This document shows, piece by piece, positions 9,562-18,214 of a stretch of DNA of 64,000 bases (within the stretch, counting starts at the first letter, position 1; the number at the start of each line of letters is the position of its first letter). The position numbers and the translations under genes are program-made. A model generated the notes under the pieces. The model was not told the origin of the DNA and searched no databases. It worked only from the letters and a program-made list of their open reading frames with translations. Source of the stretch: Ktedonobacter racemifer DSM 44963. Lineage in GTDB: Bacteria; Chloroflexota; Ktedonobacteria; Ktedonobacterales; Ktedonobacteraceae. The stretch lies in contig NZ_ADVG01000002.1 of the NCBI RefSeq assembly GCF_000178855.1, positions 434,001 to 498,000 on the forward strand, read 5' to 3'.

Positions 9562-11078
9562 TATATCGCTTCCTCTTTCTCTAAAACACTTTTCTCTCGC
9601 AAGCTTTTATCCGCTACTCGCGTGAAGACGAGCGGCTTGAATCCTGGCTCGATAGGCAGGGAGAAACTTTCGATATCACCGTCCAGGCCAGTGGCAAAGG
9701 AGCCTTTCATATGAAGTTGGAAACGCTCTGATGAGACAAGAAAGATATCGTAATGCAGGTGCTGGAATGTGTACTCTGAATCGTTATACATGCCCTTGAG
9801 GGTCTCGCAATCCCGAGTGATGGTAAATACTCCCAGAGCTGAGGCGTGCTCAAATCTTCCAGTATAGGCATTGAGGGGGTGAGAAAGTGGTGCATCTGAA
9901 ACACGATGACCCAGGCTATCGTCTTTGACCTTCTTCATTTGCTCTTTCATGCGCTGATAGTCCTGCTTAAAGCGATCGTTCCAGGGACGTTCATCCAGCC
10001 CTAGCAAGCGATCAAACAGCATATAGTGCACAGCCTGAGGAGCAAATTGACCATCCAGGTTTGTCAGTGTGACAATACCGATATTGTCATCGGGCAGGAA
10101 GCTTACCAGGGCACTAAAGCCATCGATGCCACCGCTATGTTCGAGCAGGGTATGCCCTCTATAGGAAGTAATGAGCCAACCCAGGCCATAGGTGCGATGA
10201 AAGAGTTCCGGGTAGTTGAAAAATGGCCCATCAGGTACGACCATATGGGGCGTGACGAGTTGTGCAAACTGTGCCTCTGAAACGAGTGTAGTCTCGCCAT
10301 AGGTTCCCTTGTTGAGCAGGCATTGCAGCCACTTGCACATATCCTGCACACTGGAGTTAATCGAACCGGCAGGTCCTACAGCCTGAAAACGGTCGTAGAA
10401 CGCCATCTGCTGCACTTCATCTTTGATTTCCCGGTAGGGAAGGGCAAAGTCGGGGGCTTGCTGCGATTCATTAGTAGAGAAATTGGTTGTAGTCATCCCC
10501 AGGGGCGTCAAAATACGTTGCTGGACGAACTCCTCCCAGGTTTGGCCCGCCAGGGCTTCGATCAGGTAGCCTGCCGTCATGTACATCAGGTTCTGATATT
10601 GCCAGACCTCGCGGAAGCCTTTGTTGGGTTCCAGGTATGGGAGGCGCTCAAACACTTCTTTGCGTGAAAGGGAAGAGTTGTACCACATCAGGTCATAGCG
10701 TGGCATGCCAGTGCGATGGGCGAGCAGGTCGCGCACAGTTGTTTGCTCGGTCGCTATTGGGTCATAGAGTTTGAATGCTGGCAAGTAGCGCCTGATAGGT
10801 TCATCCCAATTCAAGACGCCCTCATCAACGAGCATTGCAATCGCCATAGCCGTAAAGGCCTTGGAACATGAGCCAATGGCGAAGAGGGTCTGATCTGTAG
10901 TGCCGAGATTACCCGCGACCGAGCGCTTGCCAAAGCCCTGCGATACTATCACCTGGCCATCCTTGATCACGGCTGTTGCCAGGCCCGGGATATCCCACTC
11001 GTTTCTAATCTGGTCTATGACGTCTTCTAAGCCTTGCAGATCAGAATTTGAAGGAGATATTGCAGCCGAGTCACGCAT
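9561..11078 (-). CDS. serine hydrolase, beta-lactamase/class C PBP fold (paralogue 3 of 3)
   Basis: 505 residues from ATG 11078, chosen because AAAGGAAG lies about 8 bases upstream; a longer frame to 11168 adds 30 residues with no family similarity. The nucleophile motif is S70-C-S-K73 (FAIGSCSKAFTAMA), with WQYQNLMYMTAGYLIE and EHSGGIDGF later, plus the DUF3471-like C-terminal domain. It ends in a one-base TAATG overlap with the next paralogue. It lies 121 bases downstream of, and on the same strand as, the LuxR/MalT-like regulator at 11200-14274, so that protein could control this hydrolase set. That link is context only. Confidence 0.88.
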   Translation of the reverse strand: MRDSAAISPSNSDLQGLEDVIDQIRNEWDIPGLATAVIKDGQVIVSQGFGKRSVAGNLGTTDQTLFAIGSCSKAFTAMAIAMLVDEGVLNWDEPIRRYLPAFKLYDPIATEQTTVRDLLAHRTGMPRYDLMWYNSSLSRKEVFERLPYLEPNKGFREVWQYQNLMYMTAGYLIEALAGQTWEEFVQQRILTPLGMTTTNFSTNESQQAPDFALPYREIKDEVQQMAFYDRFQAVGPAGSINSSVQDMCKWLQCLLNKGTYGETTLVSEAQFAQLVTPHMVVPDGPFFNYPELFHRTYGLGWLITSYRGHTLLEHSGGIDGFSALVSFLPDDNIGIVTLTNLDGQFAPQAVHYMLFDRLLGLDERPWNDRFKQDYQRMKEQMKKVKDDSLGHRVSDAPLSHPLNAYTGRFEHASALGVFTITRDCETLKGMYNDSEYTFQHLHYDIFLVSSERFQLHMKGSFATGLDGDIESFSLPIEPGFKPLVFTRVADKSLREKSVLEKEEAI

Positions 11079-11199
11079 AATACTCTTCCTTTCAACTTTC
11101 ACAAACCTAGTAGATACTGCACCAGTGGTATTAGAGGAAGTGTACTCAAGCGGTCTGGTAAGAGACATCTACCAAAGGTTAAAAGTGAAAGGTATATTT

Positions 11200-14100
11200 T
11201 CAAAGTAGGTGTAGCGTTTTGGCACGTGCTATAGCCTGCACCCTGCTGTTCACATTCAACTTACGATAAATATTGTTGATATGAGCCTTCACCGTCCCGG
11301 TGACGACGAACAGCTCTCTGGCAATCTCCCGGTTCTTGCGCCCGGTAGCCATTAAGTACAACACCTCGCGTTCGCGCCAGCTCAGCGGGATGAACAGAGG
11401 TTGTTCATCTACGGAGGGAACGAACTGGATCCTCAGGGTAGGCTGTTCAAAAGCGGTCGTAAGTGTGCGCAGATATGCCAGATTCACCTGCTGCTCGCCG
11501 GCTTTATGTGTACGTTGTCGTTCCAGGAGTTGGCGCAACAGCTTTTCGACCACCTCACCTTCACTCACAAAAGGATAGATGTGCCTTCCCTGTTCAGCGA
11601 GATGCATTGCTTTCGTGAGTGTTGCCAGAGCATCTTCTATCTGCTGTTGTATATAAAATGCTATAGATTGTAAAATCAGGATATCTATAAGAGAGCGAAC
11701 CCGCCCTGCCTGCTCTGCCGAACGATAGAGATACATGAGCGCCGCACGAGCCTGCTGTATGTACTGTCCGTCCATAGCATTTTGCTCGGCTGCCAGCATT
11801 ACTCGGATAAACATAAGATACTCCTGCTCTTGCCGATGAAATACTTCATCGCAGAAGAAGTTACGCTCCTGTGCCCATAACAGCGCTTCGCGTAAGCGAT
11901 TATGACGTAGCGCAAGCCAGGCGCGTATAGCAGCTACCTCTTCAATCTCTTCAATAATATTCGCTCTTTGAGCAAGCGCTTCTGCCTGGCGCAACCAGTG
12001 CTCTGCCTCCTCTATATCCCCCTGTGCCTGCGCTACGTGAACCAGCTTCAAAGCACTGTGCACGGTAATATGTCTGCTATGGATTTGCTCCCCTATCTGC
12101 CACCCCAGCAGTAAATGACGTTTCGCCTGCTCCAGGTCGTTCCATTCCAGAAAAAGGTCACCTAGCCATACCTGAGCAATACCTACCATTGGAAAAGGCT
12201 GCCCATCTTGTTGTGGGGAATGCTTAATAATTTGCTGGCAAAGCCTGGCCGCTTGGAGGAGATAGCCTTGCATGCGATACAGTTCTACCTGGATGACCAT
12301 GATATACTGCGTCAACAGATCATGCCCTAAGGCTTGAATGTGGCTACTCGCCTCAGAAAGAGCCTGCACAGCGATATGCACATCGGCCCCTCGCAAATGT
12401 GCTATCCCTAATACGAACAACGCCAGGCCTCGCTCAAACAGCCTTTCTCCGGGCAGATGAGAGAGGATCTGGCGGCACATCTCACTAGCACGCGTAAATT
12501 CATTGCAGGCAATAACCAGCATAGCTCGTAATATCTGTACTTCATTCGTCATTGCCTGCGCGACAGTCGGAAGGAGCATCTCTGTTTGCTGGTTAATGGC
12601 CTGCTCTGCCGCATCGAGCCAGGAATGGCAACCAGTCTGAGTTGTCAACAGTTGTATCCAGGCTGCCGCCATACAAAGGCGGGGTCGCGCGTAAAGCGCT
12701 TCAACTGGTAAAGCATCAAGCCAGCGCTGTAGGCAGGCAATCTCACCTTTTGCCAGAAATTCCTGTGCCACCTGCTCGATAAGCGCCGGAGAGCGCTCGT
12801 GATCTTGTGCCGCCAGGGCATGGTTAATGGCTTTATCGAGAGCATGACGAGCCTCAAACCAGCGACTGGCGCGGGCATGGAGGACAGGTACGAGTTCTGG
12901 ATGGGCAAGCTCTAGCCTATGGCGCAGGGCTTCCGCAAAAAGGGTATGATAGAGATAGACGTTTCCTGCCTCCGCACAGGGGGAAATAAATAAATTTGCC
13001 TGTATCAGCCACTCTAATAACGCCGCGGCATTCTCCTGGTCTGTGACCGCCCTGCACAGCGATCCATTCAAACGCTCAAGAATAGATGTGTGCAAGAGAA
13101 AAGTCCTTATCTGTGCGGGAAGGTGATCGAATATCTCCTCAAGCAAGTATGCTATAACGTAGCGATTGCCAGTCGACAAAGAAACAGCAAAAGAGGAGCC
13201 TGATCTACTTAGCATTGCCAGGGAAAACAAGCGCAGACCTGCAATCCATCCCTCGGTATGCTGAAATAGTATTTCTAGTTCCTCCGCAGTAAGTCGTGGC
13301 TTCACCCCTGCGCTAAAAAGCGTGTCTACCTCTTCCCGGGTAAAACGAAGTGTAGCAACATCTATATCAGCCAATTTATTATTTGCGCGCAACCGTGCCA
13401 GCGGCAGAGCGGGCGCACTACGACAGGCAAGGATAAAGTGGATATGTGGGGGGAGGCTTTCAGCGACTGTCTGAACAGCGGCGTGAATAGCTTCATGATC
13501 GATAGCCTGGTAATCATCAAAGATAAAGGTGACAGAGGAAGTTCTGGCTGCCAGATCGTTTATTACCGCGTACAAGCTATGTGTCAATGAAAATGTGGAC
13601 GAAGTGGATAGAGCTGCCAGTACCTGTTGACCAACTCCAGGGCAGAGCTGTTGTAGCGCCTTGACAACATACACGAGGAAGCGGAGCGGATCATTATCGT
13701 CTTTATCGAGAGAGAGCCATGCCACTGAACTCCTGTTACGGTTACCCCATTCACTCAAAAGTGTTGTCTTACCGAAGCCAGCCGGCGCACACACCACAGT
13801 CAGTGGATATACCAGGGCACACTGCAATGTATGCATGACACGCGGACGTGCAACCAGGTTACCGGGAACCGGAGGTATGTCTGCTTTCGCCAGAAGAAGA
13901 GAAGCATGTAATTGCTCTAGCCGCGTATCACTTTTATGAAGAATATCTTCTCTGCCAGCAGAGCGCTCTAAAAGCTTTTTAAGGACATCACTTAAGCGCT
14001 GTTGGGTAAGTTCCTCCGACTTACCCAGATATGCTTTATGCAATTTTGCATTGCGGGAGCAGTAGGCATACCAGTAACCATTGCCCTGCCGGAACTCTCG

Positions 14101-14274
14101 CCTGGCTGTAAAGGACCCGTAAGCGGCCCGATACGCAAAAGCATGCGTCTCTTCGGCTTGTAGCCAGGTAAACCAGGCAGAAGAGCCAACCTCAATTGGC
14201 GCATACGCATTTATGAATGATGAAGGCAAAGTGAGCCGATTATCAACAACACGTTCCATCAAGCGACGCGGCAT
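11200..14274 (-). CDS. MalT-like LuxR-family ATP-dependent transcriptional regulator
   Basis: 1024 residues. Order of parts: an N-terminal domain of about 100 residues (SSAWFTWLQAEETHAF, then SFTARREF, WYAYC and KLHKAYLGKSEELT); a STAND/MalT-type P-loop ATPase with Walker A APAGFGKTT around residues 163-171 and Walker-B-like FIFDDYQ; a long TPR-like helical middle; and a C-terminal LuxR helix-turn-helix (LSWREREVLYLMATGRKNRE, then TVKAHINNIYRKLNV). MalT-type proteins are ligand- and ATP-activated transcriptional activators. The inducer is unknown. The N-terminal domain is not part of classical MalT. It lies upstream of three serine hydrolase genes on the same strand and may activate them; that is inference. 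Confidence 0.9.
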   Translation of the reverse strand: MPRRLMERVVDNRLTLPSSFINAYAPIEVGSSAWFTWLQAEETHAFAYRAAYGSFTARREFRQGNGYWYAYCSRNAKLHKAYLGKSEELTQQRLSDVLKKLLERSAGREDILHKSDTRLEQLHASLLLAKADIPPVPGNLVARPRVMHTLQCALVYPLTVVCAPAGFGKTTLLSEWGNRNRSSVAWLSLDKDDNDPLRFLVYVVKALQQLCPGVGQQVLAALSTSSTFSLTHSLYAVINDLAARTSSVTFIFDDYQAIDHEAIHAAVQTVAESLPPHIHFILACRSAPALPLARLRANNKLADIDVATLRFTREEVDTLFSAGVKPRLTAEELEILFQHTEGWIAGLRLFSLAMLSRSGSSFAVSLSTGNRYVIAYLLEEIFDHLPAQIRTFLLHTSILERLNGSLCRAVTDQENAAALLEWLIQANLFISPCAEAGNVYLYHTLFAEALRHRLELAHPELVPVLHARASRWFEARHALDKAINHALAAQDHERSPALIEQVAQEFLAKGEIACLQRWLDALPVEALYARPRLCMAAAWIQLLTTQTGCHSWLDAAEQAINQQTEMLLPTVAQAMTNEVQILRAMLVIACNEFTRASEMCRQILSHLPGERLFERGLALFVLGIAHLRGADVHIAVQALSEASSHIQALGHDLLTQYIMVIQVELYRMQGYLLQAARLCQQIIKHSPQQDGQPFPMVGIAQVWLGDLFLEWNDLEQAKRHLLLGWQIGEQIHSRHITVHSALKLVHVAQAQGDIEEAEHWLRQAEALAQRANIIEEIEEVAAIRAWLALRHNRLREALLWAQERNFFCDEVFHRQEQEYLMFIRVMLAAEQNAMDGQYIQQARAALMYLYRSAEQAGRVRSLIDILILQSIAFYIQQQIEDALATLTKAMHLAEQGRHIYPFVSEGEVVEKLLRQLLERQRTHKAGEQQVNLAYLRTLTTAFEQPTLRIQFVPSVDEQPLFIPLSWREREVLYLMATGRKNREIARELFVVTGTVKAHINNIYRKLNVNSRVQAIARAKTLHLL

Positions 14275-14701
14275 ACAAACTCACCTCCGTCAAGCAATCA
14301 ACGAAATGGGTAATACGGTATTACCCAAAAATTACCCAGCAACCATAGAGAAAATATAAAAGGCCTTTACTTGCTCCATCGCGTACGGTTCGACGGAGAA
14401 CGGCATTAAGGGTGTGTCCTTGTCCCGAACGTCTTTTCCCTGCTTATTCTGTGATGGCACATTCAACGCTTGCTATTTCAGGAATGCTTCCAGGCCCCCC
14501 ACAACCTCCATAAGCGTGTCCCATTGATCAAGGGTAACGTGAAATACCGTTCCACCTGTCGCGCGAGCGACACTTACTTCCCTCAAAAGAGGCACATCTA
14601 TCCGATTGTCCCACAAGGGGCAAACCGTGGGGACGTAGTAGCGCTCGTGAACTGGACCTACTTGCTCATTTGCTTTTTGTTGATCTGCCCAGTACTGCTC
14701 G
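14275..14701. other. intergenic region, no recognisable gene
   Basis: A short open frame continues past 14470 on the plus strand, but its product (FQAPHNLHKRVPLIKG and onward) matches no family I know and is not preceded by a ribosome-binding site. The region may be decayed sequence next to the EVE-domain fragment. The LuxR promoter should lie near 14280-14340, but I see no convincing boxes. Confidence 0.35.
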
Positions 14702-14935
14702 TTACGAGCATTTGCAGAGAGGATCTGTCAGCACTTCGGCCAGTGTGACAGTTCCTCTCTGCTGATCATTCCCTTTGGCTTTCCAGATAATGGCCCGATC
14801 ACCAGTTCTCACATCCCTCCTTGGAACAGTCGAGCTACCTTCCTCCTGTTCTTGAATAGCTTTTTCAATATTGTACACCTTTGGATTGGCAAGAAAGCCC
14901 AATGTTTTCTCTGTCGTCCTTGCATAGAGAACCAC
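14702..14935 (-). pseudogene. truncated EVE-domain protein
   Basis: 77 residues resembling the N-terminal half of EVE/PUA-like domains: LGFLANPKVYNIEKAIQ, then RTGDRAIIWKAKGNDQQRG and LAEVLTDP. EVE domains bind modified DNA or RNA bases and usually span about 140 residues, so the C-terminal half is missing here. The frame stops just after TDPLCKCS. It could be a remnant of a stand-alone EVE protein or of a modification-dependent restriction enzyme; which one cannot be told. Confidence 0.5.
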
Positions 14936-14997
14936 TCCTACACATTTACTCCCTTCTATCTTATCAGAAATGCAGAGAGGGCTTCATTTTGCCTGCC

Positions 14998-15034
14998 TTG
15001 ACAAAACGGCCCTCGTCACGTTATCATATTTGTA
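14998..15034 (+). promoter_or_regulatory. sigma-70-type promoter giving a probable leaderless TetR transcript
   Basis: TTGACA (14998-15003), an 18-base spacer and TATCAT (15022-15027) lie directly ahead of the ATG at 15034. A start site 7 bases past the -10 box falls on the ATG itself, and no Shine-Dalgarno sequence is present, so the mRNA is probably leaderless. Confidence 0.55.
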
Positions 15035-15648
15035 TGGACGACCAAACAGAAAAGAAACCGAAGAAAACCTGGACACACCAGCGAGATAACCGCGAGCGCC
15101 TGATTGACGCTGGCTATAGCCTTCTCTCCGAGAAAGGCATTGACGCCACAACGGTTAAAGAGATCGCGCGCAAAGCTGATGTCTCGCCTGGTCTGTTCCA
15201 TTATTACTTCGCCTCCAAGGATGAACTGCTCTTGGCTGTCATCTATGAAGCGGGGGCGCGCTTTCATCAGCAATTGATGCAGGAGTTGCGGAAGCTGTCA
15301 AGTGAGCGCACGTTCGCGGACGTGGCGATGCTCGCAGTTGCTACTGTCAGCCGCGAGCATACGGCGTGGTATCGGCTACGCTATGAGCTCTATGCTCTCG
15401 GCTTGCGTAACCCGGACTTTCTATCCGCAATAGGCGAAATGCTGGCAAAGGGGCGAGAGGGCATCGCGCAGACGATTCAGGAGCAGATGGGTCTCGATGA
15501 GACACGAGCACAGGCCATCGCGGCGGTATTCCACGCCTGCACCGATGGGCTGGCCCTACAACAACTGGCACAGCCCGGCCTCGACCTTACGGCGGCATAT
15601 GAACTTGTTCAACACTTGCTTAGCGCGGAACCGACGCCCGAGAAGTAG
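15034..15648 (+). CDS. TetR-family transcriptional regulator
   Basis: 204 residues. The N-terminal HTH is typical: RERLIDAGYSLLSEKGIDA, TTVKEIARKADVSPGLFHYY, FASKDELL. The C-terminal half is the variable ligand-binding helical domain (the EHTAWYRLRYELYALGL region). The start at 15034 is picked because promoter boxes abut it and the frame upstream to 14881 has no TetR character. It is followed by an ABM-domain protein and a deazaflavin-type nitroreductase on the same strand. A palindrome at 15667-15684 in the gap before the ABM gene is a candidate operator, so this protein probably represses the two downstream enzymes in response to a small molecule. The ligand is unknown. Confidence 0.9.
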   Translation: MDDQTEKKPKKTWTHQRDNRERLIDAGYSLLSEKGIDATTVKEIARKADVSPGLFHYYFASKDELLLAVIYEAGARFHQQLMQELRKLSSERTFADVAMLAVATVSREHTAWYRLRYELYALGLRNPDFLSAIGEMLAKGREGIAQTIQEQMGLDETRAQAIAAVFHACTDGLALQQLAQPGLDLTAAYELVQHLLSAEPTPEK

Positions 15649-15666
15649 TTTTTTTACGTACAAAAT

Positions 15667-15684
15667 TGGTTGGTCATACAACCA
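15667..15684. promoter_or_regulatory. candidate TetR operator palindrome
   Basis: TGGTTG-GTCATA-CAACCA is a perfect 6-6-6 inverted repeat immediately followed by a -10-like TATAGT, placed between the TetR stop and the ABM gene. Position and symmetry fit a repressor site; binding is inferred. Confidence 0.5.
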
Positions 15685-15722
15685 TATAGTGTGAGAGCAC
15701 TTGAGAAAAGGGGAGAACATCT

Positions 15723-16052
15723 ATGGGAACCATCTCACAGGACAATGACGTCGTGACGACCATTAATACGTTCACATTTGAGCCGGAGAATCAGCAGAGA
15801 GGTCTGGAACTGCTGATTGAGATTGCGAGGATGCTCCGAATGGAAGTACCTGGCTTTGTCTCGGCCAATTTTCACGCCAGCGTCGATGGTACTCGCGTAG
15901 TAAACTACGCGCAATACAGTAGCCATGAAGCGTTACAGGTCGCCACCGCCAAGGTGTTTGAGAAGGCGGATACGCCGCTACTGGTCGAATTACGCCAGAT
16001 CGCGACGCCGGATTCGCGCGAGTATAAGGTTCGCGCCATTCTTGAAGGATAA
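15723..16052 (+). CDS. antibiotic biosynthesis monooxygenase (ABM) domain protein
   Basis: 109 residues, the size of a single dimeric ferredoxin-like ABM domain. The pattern FEPENQQRGLELLIEIA, PGFVSANFHASVDGTRVVNY, QYSSHEALQ is typical: first strand and helix, then the central strands. Members are cofactor-free monooxygenases or small-molecule-binding proteins, and the substrate cannot be told. AAGGGGAG lies 7 bases upstream of the ATG. It sits in an apparent operon between the TetR gene and a deazaflavin/F420-type nitroreductase, which suggests oxidation of an aromatic or xenobiotic compound. The function assignment is by family and context only. Confidence 0.82.
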   Translation: MGTISQDNDVVTTINTFTFEPENQQRGLELLIEIARMLRMEVPGFVSANFHASVDGTRVVNYAQYSSHEALQVATAKVFEKADTPLLVELRQIATPDSREYKVRAILEG

Positions 16053-16063
16053 AGGATGTATAT

Positions 16064-16513
16064 ATGGCAAAGGCATATCGACACACGTTTCTACGGCAAG
16101 CGGGCAATGTCCTGGCGATGACCTTTGTCCGCGCGGGATTGAAGGTGGGGCCGATACACCTGCTCACGGTGCGGGGACGCAAGAGCGGCCAGCCACGCAC
16201 GACCCCAATTGCGGTTGTTGAGCAGAATGGAGAGCGCTATCTGGTTGCCACCTTTGGTATCGTCGACTGGGTGCGCAACCTACGAGCGGCAAAGGAGGCG
16301 ACGCTCACCCTTGGGCGCCGTTGCGAGACCATCAGCGTCGTCGAGCTCGAGCCAGAGGAGGCGGCACCTATTCTGAAGGGATGCATAGGCGCGGGTGGCC
16401 CTATCACACAAGGCTACTTCGAGGCGACCGTCGAATCCTCGCTGCAAGACTTCGAGCGTGAAACGCTGCGGCATCCAGTGTTTCAGGTGATGACCGAGAG
16501 CTCCACCTGCTAA
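16064..16513 (+). CDS. nitroreductase/deazaflavin-dependent oxidoreductase (Ddn/DUF385 family)
   Basis: 149 residues with the split beta-barrel pattern of F420-dependent Ddn-like enzymes: HLLTVRGRKSGQPRTTPIAV followed by GERYLVATFGIVDWVRNLRA and TLTLGRRCETISVVEL. The family reduces quinones or nitro compounds with the deazaflavin cofactor F420H2, some acting on other flavins. It starts 11 bases after the ABM gene, so co-transcription with the TetR/ABM pair is likely. Other F420-linked families occur in this window (LLM oxidoreductase, F420-reductase-like protein), which fits an F420-making host. Confidence 0.85.
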   Translation: MAKAYRHTFLRQAGNVLAMTFVRAGLKVGPIHLLTVRGRKSGQPRTTPIAVVEQNGERYLVATFGIVDWVRNLRAAKEATLTLGRRCETISVVELEPEEAAPILKGCIGAGGPITQGYFEATVESSLQDFERETLRHPVFQVMTESSTC

Positions 16514-16776
16514 AGCAGCGAGGGTTCCAGGCGTTCTGCCCACGCTTCGAGCTATTCCCTTTCCCCCGTTGGCAGCGGAGGTGGCGATGCATCCCGCGTC
16601 ATCGGCAAGCGACTCCCGGCCCGCTCTCACAGGGGGCCGGGTCCCCGCTGGGAGAACATAGGAAGCGGGGCACTTCTCGGGGGGGGGGAACGAGGCATGG
16701 GCAGCGCATCGCTCCCACGTTTTCCCCCCAGATCCAAGAGTTGTGTGTACGTGTAAAGGCTCAAGAACGGGAGCCT

Positions 16777-17730
16777 TTAGGGATGCTCTGCCAGAAACTT
16801 CTCGATCTGTGCGTACTCGCTATCACTGAGGCTGAAATCCGCTGCCGGAGCCAGTTCTTCAATCTGGCTGGGATGGCGCGCACCAACGATGGCAGCCGTG
16901 ACGGCTGGATTACGCAGTGTCCAGGCAATAGCGATGACGCCCGCCGTGACGTTGTGCTGCTTACCAATGTCCGCGAGCAACGCTGCCAGCATCAGGTTGC
17001 GCGACAGACGCGGCTCTTGATATTCCGGATTCCCTTTCCGCCAGTCATCATCAGGCAGATGCGCAATGCGTTCAGGCGTCATACGACCGGTCAGCAAGCC
17101 AGAGGCCATCGGTGAGTAGACAATGACGCCGATATTGTTCTGCTGACAATAGGGCAGAATTTCCTTCTCAACAGCTCGATCAATCAGCGAGTAGGGCGGC
17201 TGAAGTGTCTCAACCGGCGCGATCTTCTCAGCACGACGCATCTGCTCAATATTGAAGTTCGAGACGCCAATGTGGCGTACTTTGCCCTCCTTCTTCAGCG
17301 CGGCGAGTGTGCTCCAGCCCTCCTCAATATCAGGCTCAGGATCGGGCCAGTGGATTTGATAGAGATCGATAACGTCAATGTCGAGACGTTTCAAGCTGTT
17401 TTCGGCTTCTCGGCGAATCGAGTCAGCTTTGAGGCTATGGCTTATCTTTCGGTTCTCATCCCAGATCATGGAGCACTTCGTGAAGATATATGACCTCTCA
17501 CGACCTTTAATGGCCTGACCGACGATCTTTTCGGAGCGGCCCAATCCATACACAGCGGCGGTATCGATCCAGTTGATGCCCAAGTCTAGTGCACGGTGGA
17601 CCGTATCTATGGACTCTCGGTCGTCCTGTGGTCCCCAACCAAATTCCCACTGACCGCCACCGATAGCCCAGGTTCCCAGGCCGATTCGCGTGATCTGCAT
17701 GCCTGTCTTTCCAAGTTGACGTGTTTGCAT
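16777..17730 (-). CDS. aldo/keto reductase
   Basis: 317 residues, a full-length NADPH-dependent (beta/alpha)8 reductase. The catalytic tetrad is visible: D56 (WIDTA), Y61 (VYGLGRSE), K85 (FTKCS) and H127 (QIHWPD). The cofactor-binding end reads AAIVGARHPSQIEEL. The family reduces aldehydes and ketones, and this branch (YqhE/GSP69-like architecture) has broad substrates. It is transcribed alone; the 263 bases downstream are featureless apart from a run of ten G residues at 16679-16688. No regulator is adjacent. The ATG at 17730 begins the canonical MQTRQLGKTGMQITRIGLGT. Confidence 0.92.
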   Translation of the reverse strand: MQTRQLGKTGMQITRIGLGTWAIGGGQWEFGWGPQDDRESIDTVHRALDLGINWIDTAAVYGLGRSEKIVGQAIKGRERSYIFTKCSMIWDENRKISHSLKADSIRREAENSLKRLDIDVIDLYQIHWPDPEPDIEEGWSTLAALKKEGKVRHIGVSNFNIEQMRRAEKIAPVETLQPPYSLIDRAVEKEILPYCQQNNIGVIVYSPMASGLLTGRMTPERIAHLPDDDWRKGNPEYQEPRLSRNLMLAALLADIGKQHNVTAGVIAIAWTLRNPAVTAAIVGARHPSQIEELAPAADFSLSDSEYAQIEKFLAEHP

Positions 17731-17802
17731 ATTCCAAATCCTTTCTTGCCAGAATATGCTTATATCTTACTGGTAACTTCAAACACCACAGCCATGCTAT
17801 CC

Positions 17803-17970
17803 CAGCGCCTTGGGATTCTCGAAGGTGCGTTCGTCAGAAAGGGTGGCCAGCCGCTTGATCCCCAGGTCAACGCCAATGACGTCGCCTGTAGCTGCTTGGG
17901 GTTCTGTGCACACAAATCGAGACAAACCACCTTCCGGCTCTCTCACGAATGGTGGCACTGGTGACATCAT
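17803..17970 (-). pseudogene. short tnpB relic
   Basis: On the minus strand two frames together give a piece of TnpB around the first RuvC motif: ATIRERAGRWFVSI in one frame, then VIGVDLGIKRLATLSDER and TFENPKALG in the next. Everything before and after is gone. It is a degenerate footprint of an IS200/IS605-type element between the aldo/keto reductase and the FAD oxidoreductase. Confidence 0.65.
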
Positions 17971-18214
17971 ACTATGGCGCTTGGCAGATTAAAATATGCA
18001 TCAGCTAAAAGATAAAAGTGCAAACGTATAGCATTTAAGAGTGGCAGGATACAGGAACTAAATCCTTTCAGACATGTTGTACGGAATTCGTAGATGCGTC
18101 AAGCATACTGAAGTGGTATCAACGTTACTTTCTCCTTAGAAAGTTTCATGCATTAGGATGTCTTTCGTATATGCGATCGAAGTAGTTCTACCCATACCGC
18201 AAGGAGTGCGCACA

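Noticed and set aside
14470..14748. 92-codon plus-strand open frame
   Set aside because: Unrecognised, no start signal, and it overlaps the EVE-domain fragment on the other strand.
16679..16688. Run of ten G residues
   Set aside because: Lies outside coding sequence and shows no associated promoter or repeat; possibly a sequencing-prone homopolymer.
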